From the NCBI GenBank assembly GCA_030694465.1, contig JAUXYJ010000094.1, forward strand, positions 1 through 64,000: a stretch of DNA of 64,000 nucleotides, read 5' to 3'. The notes beneath the pieces are model-generated. The model worked only from the letters and a program-made list of their open reading frames with translations. It was not told the DNA's origin and did no database searches. Position numbers and translations under genes: made by a program. Positions 55,584-64,000 of this stretch are shown here, in pieces. Position 1 is the stretch's first letter. Each line of letters starts with the position of its first letter. The DNA is from Deltaproteobacteria bacterium (GTDB lineage Bacteria; Myxococcota_A; Polyangia; Polyangiales; Ga0077539).

Positions 55584-56657
55584 TCACTTAGAGCGATGAA
55601 GGAGCGCGATCGCCATGCCCTCAAGCGCGTCGCGCGCTTGGCTTGGAGGCAGCGAGTGCAGCTCAACGAGCGCCTCGGTGGTGAGTTTGAGCGCGAGGGC
55701 GCGGCAACGATCGAGCACGTCGCCATCGCGGAGCGCGCGCGCGGCGAGCCGCTCAAGCTCAGGGTCGAGCGCGAGGCTGTCGCCCATCGAGCGCTCGATC
55801 ATCGCGGCGAGGTCCGGGTCTCGCTCGACAGCGAGGAGCAACGGATACGTGGATTTTCCCTCGCGAAGATCACTGAAGACGGTCTTGCCGACGTGGGCTG
55901 CGTCGCCGCCTACGTCCAGCAGGTCGTCGACGAGCTGAAAGCACACGCCTACTTTGCGACCGAAGCGCTCGAGGGCCTCGGCGTGCTCGACCGAGACTCC
56001 GCCAGCGATCGCACCGGCGTAGAGTCCCCACCCAAAGAGCGACGCGGTCTTGCCTTCGACCACTCGAAAATAATCGGCAACCGACCCACGCATCGAGCCG
56101 CGGTTTGCGAGCTGTAGGCTCTCGGCGTCGAGCATCTCTTTGAGCGTCGAGATCATGCGGATGAGCAGCGCAGGGTGGCCCGCACGCTGGATGCGATCGA
56201 GCGCGTCGACCAAGAGCCAATCGCCTGCAAAAATGCTCGCAGCATTGCCGAAGATCACCCGCGCCGCGGGGGCGCCACGCCGCACGTCGCCCACGTCTAC
56301 GACGTCGTCATGCAAGAGCGTTGCGTTGTGTACGACCTCGACGGCGACGGCCATCGCCCGTGCGCCGTCTGAGAAGCCGTGACCCACGCGTGCCGCGAGC
56401 GCGACGCACATGGGACGCAAGCGCTTGCCGCCCATCGCGATCAAGTGGTGAACCGAGCGATGCAAGGGCGTCTCTTTGCGCTCAATCGCCGCGAGGTCTT
56501 CTTCGACTTGGCGCAGGTCATTGTCGATGAACGTCCGAAGCGACAAGAGCTTCTCTGCGAGACCTTCGCTGGCGCGCTCAGCCGCGATGGCTTGCAGTCG
56601 CGCCATGACCTCACCGCTGGCGCGGGACGTGGGCGAAATTGTGGGGTCGATGGACAT
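55584..56657 (-). CDS. trans-Polyprenyl diphosphate synthase
   Basis: 357 residues from ATG 56657. First Asp motif LLHDDVVDVGD and second QLVDDLLDVGGD, plus GGKRLRP near the N-terminus. The family makes the hepta- to decaprenyl chain for quinones; chain length cannot be read with certainty. It heads the menaquinone cluster, 33 nt before the DAHP synthase gene. GGAG is 12 nt upstream of the ATG. Confidence 0.9.
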   Translation of the reverse strand: MSIDPTISPTSRASGEVMARLQAIAAERASEGLAEKLLSLRTFIDNDLRQVEEDLAAIERKETPLHRSVHHLIAMGGKRLRPMCVALAARVGHGFSDGARAMAVAVEVVHNATLLHDDVVDVGDVRRGAPAARVIFGNAASIFAGDWLLVDALDRIQRAGHPALLIRMISTLKEMLDAESLQLANRGSMRGSVADYFRVVEGKTASLFGWGLYAGAIAGGVSVEHAEALERFGRKVGVCFQLVDDLLDVGGDAAHVGKTVFSDLREGKSTYPLLLAVERDPDLAAMIERSMGDSLALDPELERLAARALRDGDVLDRCRALALKLTTEALVELHSLPPSQARDALEGMAIALLHRSK

Positions 56658-56725
56658 AGAAAAACCAGTCTCCAGAGAGGTGAGTGCGTCATTGTTGCAA
56701 GCAAAATGACAAGTAAAACGTTCGC

Positions 56726-57283
56726 TCAATCGCTACGGCGGGCGCGGTTCATCAGCGCACGCGGGAGGGTCAACAGGTCGCTAAACGAGCCAAAGTCGGC
56801 GCGCCCAGACCGGACAAATGTGTCGATCACGCGCTCGGCGACGTCGGCGAAAGACTGCAGCCGCGCGATGCGCTCGATCCGAGCGCGTGAGCCTGCGTCG
56901 CGGGCACCGACGAGGAGCTGAGAGGCTCGCGCGAGGCGCTCACGGACCGAGCGGGTCACGAAGCGCTCACGCTCGCTCACGACCTTGCTGATCATCTTCC
57001 AGAAGTCGGTCTCGGCTTCGTAGTATTCACGGCGCTCTCCCGCACGAAAGACGCGGTGAACAACGCTCCATCGCTGAAGCTCGGTGAGCGTGGTGCTCAC
57101 GCTCCCGGCCGACATCTGCAGGCGTTCGGCGAGCTCTGCCGCCGCCAGTGACTCGTCCGAAAGATAAAGCACGGACCACACGCGACCGAGCGCTTTGCGA
57201 AAGCCCCAGTGCTCGATGACATCGCCGACCGCGTCTGCCACGAGCAGCTCTGCCTCAAGCCATCTCTCTTGTTTGTCATCCAT
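56726..57283 (-). CDS. GbsR/MarR-type transcriptional regulator
   Basis: 185 residues from ATG 57283. A winged-helix domain (LAAAELAERLQMSAGSVSTTLTELQRWSVVHRVFRAGERREYYEAE) is followed by FWKMISKVVSERERF and a helical end. This matches GbsR-type regulators. It is 68 nt upstream of the menaquinone cluster on the same strand and may control it. A strong palindrome sits upstream (57323-57355). Confidence 0.8.
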   Translation of the reverse strand: MDDKQERWLEAELLVADAVGDVIEHWGFRKALGRVWSVLYLSDESLAAAELAERLQMSAGSVSTTLTELQRWSVVHRVFRAGERREYYEAETDFWKMISKVVSERERFVTRSVRERLARASQLLVGARDAGSRARIERIARLQSFADVAERVIDTFVRSGRADFGSFSDLLTLPRALMNRARRSD

Positions 57284-57322
57284 CGTCGACCGCTCGCTGT
57301 GCACGCTCGCCCCCACTCGCCG

Positions 57323-57355
57323 AAGTTTCAATTATTTCTGAACGAATTGAGACTT
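57323..57355. promoter_or_regulatory. Candidate operator of the GbsR-type regulator
   Basis: AAGTTTCAATT, an 11-nt spacer, and AATTGAGACTT form an inverted repeat with 10 of 11 positions matching, about 40 nt upstream of the regulator start. On the minus strand an AATAAT hexamer lies inside it, a likely -10. An autoregulatory site is the simplest reading. Confidence 0.55.
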
Positions 57356-57438
57356 AGCTGCGGCGTATGAAAGCGTCAAGACCGCTCACCGCTTTTATTT
57401 TCCCCGCCAAACCCTCCAGAGCACGAGCGAGGGGGCTG

Positions 57439-60400
57439 CTAGTACATCGCGCCGTCGGGCGCGAGCACCTCGGTGCCAGGCAGAACGCTGGTGTCGTCTT
57501 CGATCCGCCCATTGCGGACGATCAGCGGGATCACGCGGTGCGAGGCATCGAGCGTCACGTTGCGGGTCACGACGGTGACTCGGCCCGCGTTGGCGACGAG
57601 CAAGACTACGCTCGCGACCACGCTCCGGCGGCCGGCGACGCCTGACGGTGCGCGGACGATCAGCCGTGAGCCTTCGAGCGCGCTCCCGGGGCGAAACACA
57701 CGGACTTTGAGGTCTGAGTCTTCGCCGATGGGGAGGTACTCGGAGTCGCCTGCGGCCATCGCGCGGAGCTGAACTGCGGCGTCTGGGTGAGACCATCGCA
57801 GGACGACTCCGCCGGTGCGTGCGAGGTCAAAGAGCTGCGCGACGCGTGCCCACGCGCGGACCGCGGGTTCGTTGGGCCGAGCGCTCTGGATACGCGCGAC
57901 CTCTTGCACAATGAGCGCCTCGACGGCGTCCCCGGTGGCGTCCCCTTGGGCGTCTTCAGAGGCGATGCGAAAGAGCCTCAGGGCCTCGTCTTCGCGGCCG
58001 GCGATGAGCGCTGCGAGGGCCATACGGACACGGTGGATGGTCTCGCCGGGCTGCAATGCGACGAGCGTCCGAAACTGGCGATAGGCTTCTTCGGCGTAGT
58101 CTTCGCCGCCGTAGGTGAGCAAGAGATCGCCCAGCCGTCCGCGTGCGCGCACGTCGTAGGGCGCGTGCTCGGCGATCTCAGAGAACACCGCGAGACCTGC
58201 CTCTCGGTCTCCCATGCGGATGAGCGTCTCGCCCACGATCGCTCGCACCCGCGAATCTGCCCACGGATCGCGCCGGAGCTGCTCTCCCATGTGCCGCGCT
58301 TCGTTGCGACGGTTCGATTGCTCATAGAGCGACAGGAGCTTGAGCCGAACGTCGACGTCATGCGGAGCGAGCCTTGCGTAGGCTTCGCAGCGCGCGATTT
58401 TGTTTTCGAGAGACTCTTGAGGGCGGGCCAAGTAGCGGACGAGTGCGCCCCAGTTGATGTGTCCACGGCCTGCCAAGTACGCGGTCCAGACCGCAGAGGG
58501 ACCCCAACGACGGGCCACCACGCGGTCGAGATACGCTGCAGCGTCCGACGGGAGCTGCCCGCGCAGCGCGCCGAGCGCCATCGCGTTGGGCGCGCGATTG
58601 ACCAGCAAATCAATGAGCGCGGCGCGGTCTTCCCATTGGCGAAGTTCGCAGCGCGATTGCGCGCCAGACCAGCTCGCGACGGGGTCTGTCCCTTGCGACT
58701 GCATGCGCTCGCGCCACAGGACCACGCGTGCAGAGCGATCGAGCCGCGAGGTTGCAGGGCAGCGAGACCCCCGCGGGCGCTCAAACGGGGCGTTAAAGCT
58801 GTAGGTGTGTGAGACCTCGGCGGGCTGCGCGTCGAACATCTCGGGGCGGGGCAACCGTAGGGCGCCGACTGCGCGACGGATGCAGGCTTCGGCGCCTGAG
58901 TCTCGCAGGGTGCTGTAACCCATGCGCACGTCACGTACGACGCCCTGGAGGTCAATCCGCGCGGTCACGGTCATGCTGCCCGTGAGCGCAGGACGTGCCG
59001 AACGCGCGCGCTGCACACACGCCTCGGCCTCGGGCTCTGCGAGCGCCAACAGCTCGCTTAACATCTCGCCTCCGTCTGCGCCTTCGTCCTCGGTGTGCGT
59101 GTGCCAACCCGACTCGTCGTCGGTAAACATCGGGTAGTCTTCGGGCTCGAAGAGCAGGCGGATTCCACGCGGTTCGACAGAATCGCCCACGCCGAGGTTG
59201 GGCAATCGTGTCCGCATACCGGCGTCGGGCCAAGCGCTCCCTGCGACCAAGACGCCCGAGCCGTTGGTGGGCGCGCCGCCGTACACCAGCGCGCTGGTCG
59301 CGGTCACCAAGCCAAAGCGCGCGCCGATGTCTGCCATGGCTGCCGCAGACGCGCCCGCGAGGTCGAGCGCCTGCAATCGCGCGGTGGCCCATCGCCGCCG
59401 GAGGTCTCCGTCGTCCGAGATGGACATGGTCGCCGGCGTGATGGTCCACGTGCGCGGTGTGCGACCCTCTCGGGCCGTCACGGTGAGCGTGCGCGGAGGT
59501 TCGCGCGTGAGCGGGCCATAGACTCTCAGTGGGTCTCCGACGACCCACTGCTCGATGCGCGCAGGCAGCGTGCTGGTCATCGCGGGTCCGAGGTCTAGGT
59601 GGACATCACGGAGCATCGGGCGCGTCGCGTGCGAGAGCACTCGTTGCGCTGCCAACACAGCCTCGGATTGATCCGCTGCGCGGAGCCCAAGGCCACCGCG
59701 GGAGGTCAAGCGCGCGAGCACCTCGGGGTGCGCATCGGCACCCAGGGCGACCACGTAGAGCCGAAGATCGGGCGCGAGCCTCAGGGTCTCGTCGACGAGC
59801 CGATCGGGATCGAGGGTTCCCATGGTCGGGGTCGCATCGCCGAGGTAAATCACAGCGCCGTTGCGTGTTGAATCGAGCCGCTCGTACGCGTCGGTGAGCA
59901 CGCGACCGATGTCCGTCGCGCCCGCGGGGCGAACGTGAGAGAGCGCCTCGAGTACCGCGCGACGCTTGACGCTGTCGACGGTCCCGAGCTGCCCCGCGTT
60001 GCCCTCTGCGGGGCGCGCTCGGAGGTCGCCAAACAAGAGCTGCACGCGATCGTCGGGGCCGAGGGACTGAAGCAGCGCGTCGACGGCGGCGCTGGCTGTG
60101 GTGAGCGTCCCGGGGTCTGTGGCCGAGGAGGTGTCGACGACGACAACGAGGTCGGTTCCGCGGGGCGTCTCGGCAGGCAATGTGAGGTCGACCATCGCGA
60201 ACTGCTGCCCGTCGAGCGCCGTGCGAGAGCGAAACACGCGCGCGGTGGCTTGGTTCGCCGTGGGCGCTTGGGAGTCAAAGAGCTCGACCACGACGTCCCC
60301 GCGGGGGCGGTAGTCACTGCGGGTGATTCTAAGGCGCTCGCGTCCCGTGGTCATCGAGCCAACGGGCCCACGGATCGCACCCACTCCGCCACGATCAATG

Positions 60401-61515
60401 TGCATATCAAAGAGAAACTCGCCCACAAACGGCGGGCTCTGTGCGTCTCCGATCGCGTAGGTAAACGTCCGCCGCGGGCCCTCGCGGTGGAGCCACTCGA
60501 CGTAGTTGAGCCGCACCCGCATGGACTGCCCTGGGACGAGCGGGCTGAGCCGCGCAAAGTAGCTCCCGTCGGGGTTGCGCAAGAGCGCGATCTGCCCCTG
60601 TCCGGTGCCGAGACCGCTGATCGAAGCTGGCCCAAAGGTTGTGTACGGGATCGCGTTAAGAACCTCTGGGGCAAAGCGGCCCATGGGCAACGGCGCGATG
60701 CCAAAAGAGGCCACCATGGCGCCCTCGGGGAGCCGCAAGCGATACTCGACAGGGGCGGTCTGGTTGGAGCCATTGAAGAAGGTCTGCACGACCTCGGTCA
60801 TCGCCGCGTCGCCGTCGATCCGCACGGTGACCTTGTGCTCGTTGGTCGCGAGCTCCGTGGGGGGCTCGCCGACACCAGCGTGCAGCACAGCCCTCGCAGA
60901 GCCCCTCGCGGCTTGTGTAGCGACTCCTTGCGGGCTCGCTGCGCCGCCGGTCCAGTCCTCCCAGATGACGGCGGGCTGCAGCTCGGGCTCGCCCTGCCCC
61001 GCGAGCATTTGCCCCTGCGCGAGGCGGCCCTGGGTGCGCTCGGTGCGCCACCCGACCTCGCCTCGTACGCCGATGGCTCGCATCGCGCCGTTGGGCTCGC
61101 GCTCAAGCTCAAGCGAGGCCTCAGTCACACGAATTGTGAGCGAATCTCCTAGCCGAATGCTGCGCTCATCTACTCCCCACGAGCTCACATACACGCGCCC
61201 CTTGACCACGCGCATGATGCCATCCACCACTCGGATTTCGCTGTCCCCCGCGACACGCAGCTCGAGTCCATCGTCGGTGCGGACCACGGCGCGGCCTGCG
61301 CTTGTTGTGCGAAGGCTCCCCTCTCGCTCGATGCGTGCGTGCACGAGAGGAGAGTGTTCGGCGCCCGATTTGTCTCGTACGGTCACGCCTGCGTGCAGCA
61401 CATCGAGCGAGGCACACGTGAGATCAAGGCGCCCCGCGAGGGCGTCGTTTTGCGAAGCGCGCGACGCACAGCCAGCTGCACTTGCCAGCAAAATTGCACA
61501 TAGAACATGTCTCAT
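57439..61515 (-). CDS. Large lipoprotein with FecR-like, VIT, VWA and TPR regions
   Basis: 1358 residues. Lipobox SAAGC (Cys16). Regions in order: FecR-like beta domain (about 60-170), VIT domain (about 225-350, VRIDGDAAMTEVVQTFFN), VWA domain (from 454; LVVVVDTSSATD), a TonB/AgmX-like segment (MTVTARIDLQGVVRDVRMG) and TPR-like helices in the last 400 residues. The MIDAS motif is D-T-S-S-A rather than D-x-S-x-S. It overlaps the next paralogue as ATGA. The family is common in myxobacteria; the ligand is unknown. Confidence 0.8.
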   Translation of the reverse strand: MRHVLCAILLASAAGCASRASQNDALAGRLDLTCASLDVLHAGVTVRDKSGAEHSPLVHARIEREGSLRTTSAGRAVVRTDDGLELRVAGDSEIRVVDGIMRVVKGRVYVSSWGVDERSIRLGDSLTIRVTEASLELEREPNGAMRAIGVRGEVGWRTERTQGRLAQGQMLAGQGEPELQPAVIWEDWTGGAASPQGVATQAARGSARAVLHAGVGEPPTELATNEHKVTVRIDGDAAMTEVVQTFFNGSNQTAPVEYRLRLPEGAMVASFGIAPLPMGRFAPEVLNAIPYTTFGPASISGLGTGQGQIALLRNPDGSYFARLSPLVPGQSMRVRLNYVEWLHREGPRRTFTYAIGDAQSPPFVGEFLFDMHIDRGGVGAIRGPVGSMTTGRERLRITRSDYRPRGDVVVELFDSQAPTANQATARVFRSRTALDGQQFAMVDLTLPAETPRGTDLVVVVDTSSATDPGTLTTASAAVDALLQSLGPDDRVQLLFGDLRARPAEGNAGQLGTVDSVKRRAVLEALSHVRPAGATDIGRVLTDAYERLDSTRNGAVIYLGDATPTMGTLDPDRLVDETLRLAPDLRLYVVALGADAHPEVLARLTSRGGLGLRAADQSEAVLAAQRVLSHATRPMLRDVHLDLGPAMTSTLPARIEQWVVGDPLRVYGPLTREPPRTLTVTAREGRTPRTWTITPATMSISDDGDLRRRWATARLQALDLAGASAAAMADIGARFGLVTATSALVYGGAPTNGSGVLVAGSAWPDAGMRTRLPNLGVGDSVEPRGIRLLFEPEDYPMFTDDESGWHTHTEDEGADGGEMLSELLALAEPEAEACVQRARSARPALTGSMTVTARIDLQGVVRDVRMGYSTLRDSGAEACIRRAVGALRLPRPEMFDAQPAEVSHTYSFNAPFERPRGSRCPATSRLDRSARVVLWRERMQSQGTDPVASWSGAQSRCELRQWEDRAALIDLLVNRAPNAMALGALRGQLPSDAAAYLDRVVARRWGPSAVWTAYLAGRGHINWGALVRYLARPQESLENKIARCEAYARLAPHDVDVRLKLLSLYEQSNRRNEARHMGEQLRRDPWADSRVRAIVGETLIRMGDREAGLAVFSEIAEHAPYDVRARGRLGDLLLTYGGEDYAEEAYRQFRTLVALQPGETIHRVRMALAALIAGREDEALRLFRIASEDAQGDATGDAVEALIVQEVARIQSARPNEPAVRAWARVAQLFDLARTGGVVLRWSHPDAAVQLRAMAAGDSEYLPIGEDSDLKVRVFRPGSALEGSRLIVRAPSGVAGRRSVVASVVLLVANAGRVTVVTRNVTLDASHRVIPLIVRNGRIEDDTSVLPGTEVLAPDGAMY

Positions 61516-64000
61516 CGTGCACCTCGTCCTGTGGCAGCCTGCGCAGCGACTCCGGCCTCGACGGTCGGAGCGCTCACGAGCGATGCGCCCGCGGGCCGCG
61601 CAGTGAGTGCACCTTCACGGAGATCAAACACGTGCCCCGGCGTGCTCTCGGTGAGCTCGAGCGTGCGGCGCTCGATGCGCTCGCTGGCTTGGCCTTCGTT
61701 AAACAGTAACAGCAGTTCGACGGTACCGTGTGAGCGCGCGCCGTCCGATCGCCGGACCTCAAGCGCGAGCGGCCCAGGGGCGTCGGCGAACACGGTGCTC
61801 TCAAAGAAGAACGCGCCCGAGACCCAGTCACTTCGGCGTGGAGATTCTCCGGGCATTTGCAAATACAGCTCTGCGCCATCGTCCGGGTGCAGCCACCGTA
61901 CGATCACCCGCAACGCGCCTGCGCCGCGTGCAGCGCTTGAGACACGCCAGCGCGCTCGGAGCGCGTCGATGGTGCTGCGTTGCGCGCCCGGAGCGCTCGC
62001 CGCGAGGGCGAGCTCGGTGCCAATCCAAGCGCTCGCGACATCACCAAGGGTCCCGTTGCCCGAGGCGTACTCTTGCGCGACACGCTCGGCCAAGCGAAGT
62101 GCCTCATCGAGTCGCCCTGCCATCTTTGCGGCCATCGCTTGACGCAGCAAAACTTCAGGCGCTTCGTTCTCGATCACCGCGAGCATTTGAAACTGCCGGT
62201 AGGCCTCGTCGGCCCAGCCATGAGAGAGCGCGATGTCGCCGAGCCGTCGTCGCGCGTTGGCGTCGTCGGGCGCAAACTCGACGATCTCGCTGAAGCAACG
62301 GCGTGCCTCGGCTTGGTCCCCGATCGCAAAGAGCGCCTCGCCTGCGAGGGTTCGGATGCGCCCATCGGCCTGGGGATGCGCACGCATTCGCGACGCCTGC
62401 GTGCGAACCGCTGCGACATCGCGCTGCGCGAGGGCCTCGTCGAGAAAGCGAATCGAGAGCTCCATGTCATCGGGATACCTGCGCGCGAGCTCTGCGAGGA
62501 CGCTCAGTCTCTGTGCAGGCGAAGTCGCAACACCGAGCGCCTGGGCCATGGTGTTTGCGTCGAGCCGACCGAGGCCGAGCTCTTGCGCGCGGGCGAGCTG
62601 TCCCGAGCGCGCAAGAGTGCGCAAGAGCCTCGCGCGGAGCCAGCGCTGCTGGGCGCCCTGCCCTTCGAACACGCGGTACAAATTGAGCTGCCCGTCGAGG
62701 GTATTTGCGCCGCTCCAGAGCACGCCCAAGAGCGCGACCTGCTCAGACCACGAGCGCGCTTCGCACGTGCGCCGCGCTTGGCGATAGAGCGCCAAGAGCT
62801 GCTGTGCGTTGGCGCTGGTGACACGCTCGCGCCAAAGCGGCACGCGGTCGACCAGCGGAATCCTAGCCGCATCCGAGCAGCGAGAGACCAGCTCTGCGCG
62901 GCTCGTGCTCGGGCGCACGGTGCCCGTAGACCGGCCGGTCGCGTCAAAGCGAATGGGGTAGACGAAGCTGAGGGGGCGGCCAGAATCCGTCGCCGGAAAC
63001 TCTAGTGAATTCACAGTGTTAACCACACACGCAGCCACGCTCGCGACGGGATAATTGGTCTGCACGATGTTGGCGACCATCACGTTGCCACCGCCCCCGA
63101 CGACCACGCGCAGGGTCATGCGGCCGCTGACCGAGAGGTCCTCGGCGAGCGCCTGCGCGTGACATTGACGCAGCCTCGGCATGGCGCGGTTGAGCACCGC
63201 GCGGTGTGAGGTCTGGTTGGACCTGCGGTCCTCATTCTGGATGTCCGTCTCGCCGTCCGAGGCGACCGTGCTCAAGTCACGCGCGAAGCGCTCTCTCACC
63301 GCACGGCCGCTGCCTTGGCCATAGCCTGACCCAGTGCCGCCACCCATACCCGGCGCGCGCCGCGTTGTGCTCTCGGTGCTGTTGGCGCTGCCAGTCCCCA
63401 CGGTGCCCAGCCCACCAAATCCAAACGAGTCACCAATGGCATCGCCAGGCATCACACCGTTGACCTCTTCGCCTCCTTGGCGCTCTGCGCGACGGGCGCC
63501 TTGCGCGGCCTGCTGCAAAGTGGGCACGACGGCTGCAGGCGCCGCGGCCATTTCGGGCTCGGGCTCAGAGGGCGCCATCGGCGTGGTGGCCGCGGCGACG
63601 GTCGACGGCGCGGCCTGCGGCGGAGGGGCAGGCTCGTTAGGAGCAACGCCGTAGTTACGGATCGCATAGCGCGCCGAGCGGGGTTCTGCGTTGACCTGGA
63701 CTGTGGCTGGCGGCGCCGCCATACCGGGCTGATCGTTGGTCTCAACAGACGAGACGACTGCACCCGAGGACTCAGGCCGCGCCGACGAGCTGCGCGAGCA
63801 GCCTACCAACGGAAAGAAATCTGCCAGTTCAAGCTGCGCCAAAGCCGTGGGAATTTCCTGGCCTTGGCGCTGCAATCGGTCGCGCGCGCTGACCTCGTCT
63901 TCGCTCGGCACGTAGAGCGATGTGTACGGCGTGATGAGCCCAAATCGCGTGCCCAGCTCCACGATCACCGCGCGGGATTCACCGCGCGCCAACAGGTGCT
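61512..64000 (-). CDS. Second VIT/VWA/TPR lipoprotein paralogue (partial, 5' end outside)
   Basis: The gene is open to the window edge, so the N-terminus is missing. The visible part starts at RFGLITPYTSLYVPSEDEV, matching RFGLVTATSALVYGG at the end of the VWA region of the neighbour. It then has a low-complexity Pro/Ala/Gly region, an AgmX-like segment (MTLRVVVGGGGNVMVANIV) with nearby Cys, and TPR-like repeats. The end overlaps the next gene by ATGA. Together the two genes form a tandem pair. Confidence 0.8.
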   Translation of the reverse strand, partial: HLLARGESRAVIVELGTRFGLITPYTSLYVPSEDEVSARDRLQRQGQEIPTALAQLELADFFPLVGCSRSSSARPESSGAVVSSVETNDQPGMAAPPATVQVNAEPRSARYAIRNYGVAPNEPAPPPQAAPSTVAAATTPMAPSEPEPEMAAAPAAVVPTLQQAAQGARRAERQGGEEVNGVMPGDAIGDSFGFGGLGTVGTGSANSTESTTRRAPGMGGGTGSGYGQGSGRAVRERFARDLSTVASDGETDIQNEDRRSNQTSHRAVLNRAMPRLRQCHAQALAEDLSVSGRMTLRVVVGGGGNVMVANIVQTNYPVASVAACVVNTVNSLEFPATDSGRPLSFVYPIRFDATGRSTGTVRPSTSRAELVSRCSDAARIPLVDRVPLWRERVTSANAQQLLALYRQARRTCEARSWSEQVALLGVLWSGANTLDGQLNLYRVFEGQGAQQRWLRARLLRTLARSGQLARAQELGLGRLDANTMAQALGVATSPAQRLSVLAELARRYPDDMELSIRFLDEALAQRDVAAVRTQASRMRAHPQADGRIRTLAGEALFAIGDQAEARRCFSEIVEFAPDDANARRRLGDIALSHGWADEAYRQFQMLAVIENEAPEVLLRQAMAAKMAGRLDEALRLAERVAQEYASGNGTLGDVASAWIGTELALAASAPGAQRSTIDALRARWRVSSAARGAGALRVIVRWLHPDDGAELYLQMPGESPRRSDWVSGAFFFESTVFADAPGPLALEVRRSDGARSHGTVELLLLFNEGQASERIERRTLELTESTPGHVFDLREGALTARPAGASLVSAPTVEAGVAAQAATGRGAR

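Noticed and set aside
59935..61152. A plus-strand open frame of 405 codons inside the VIT/VWA gene
   Set aside because: Shadow frame, Arg/Gly-rich, without a domain or a ribosome site.
1..64000. tRNA, rRNA, CRISPR, insertion sequence or prophage genes
   Set aside because: No tRNA-like sequence, direct repeat array, transposase or phage gene was seen in any gap or frame.

Overview
The window is 64 kb of dense, high-GC bacterial chromosome with no rRNA, tRNA, CRISPR array, phage or insertion sequence that I can see. The gene content points to Myxococcota (former Deltaproteobacteria), possibly a Polyangiales/Sandaracinaceae-like lineage. The markers are a CarF-type plasmanylethanolamine desaturase, a Ser/Thr kinase with a PEGA-like tail, FHA and TPR proteins, large VIT/VWA lipoproteins, many secreted proteins without recognisable function, mevalonate-pathway HMG-CoA reductase and classical menaquinone genes. 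This placement is inference from content, not from a phylogenetic marker.

Layout. 1-6.6 kb: the glycine-rich 3' end of a gene with an intrinsic terminator, an ABC-F ATPase (Uup), a phosphodiester glycosidase-type secreted protein, an alpha/beta hydrolase and a PcrA/UvrD helicase. 6.8-9.1 kb: an ECF sigma factor followed by a single-span membrane protein and a secreted protein, probably a sigma/anti-sigma module. 9.1-18.3 kb: mostly envelope proteins, including a protein of three LCCL domains, an AmpG-like permease and a three-FHA ABCG-type transporter. 18.7-30.5 kb: F1Fo ATP synthase in two blocks on one strand, atpD-atpC and then two b-type subunits, atpH, atpA and atpG. About 5.5 kb lies between the blocks and holds a secreted protein, a membrane-anchored protein with three DsbA-like domains, an AblB-like GNAT protein and an SRPBCC lipoprotein. 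30.5-39.9 kb: an ankyrin protein, CarF, an S9 peptidase, glycogen synthase, a haem-motif lipoprotein, and an aminotransferase paired with a PaaZ/BoxD-type aldehyde dehydrogenase.

40-57 kb is almost entirely minus strand. One operon (43.8 to 39.9 kb) joins a lipoprotein, an unknown protein, a class V aminotransferase-fold enzyme and an MlaF-like ATPase. The largest cluster runs from 56.7 to 44 kb. It encodes a trans-polyprenyl diphosphate synthase, DAHP synthase, HMG-CoA reductase, the menaquinone methyltransferase, and MenD, MenH, MenA and MenC. A TPR protein, a Ser/Thr kinase, a secreted protein and a CBS-pair protein follow. Most junctions inside it are 4-nt ATGA or GTGA overlaps. The enzymes supply both halves of menaquinone: the isoprenoid tail via mevalonate and the ring via DAHP/chorismate. 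Upstream are a GbsR/MarR-type regulator with a strong palindrome before it, then two tandem paralogous VIT/VWA/TPR lipoproteins, the second cut by the window end.

Points most worth following up are the triple-DsbA and triple-LCCL proteins, the split ATP synthase locus, the menaquinone supply operon, a recurring palindrome found just past stop codons, a candidate small RNA before the AblB-like gene, and the tandem VIT/VWA lipoproteins.
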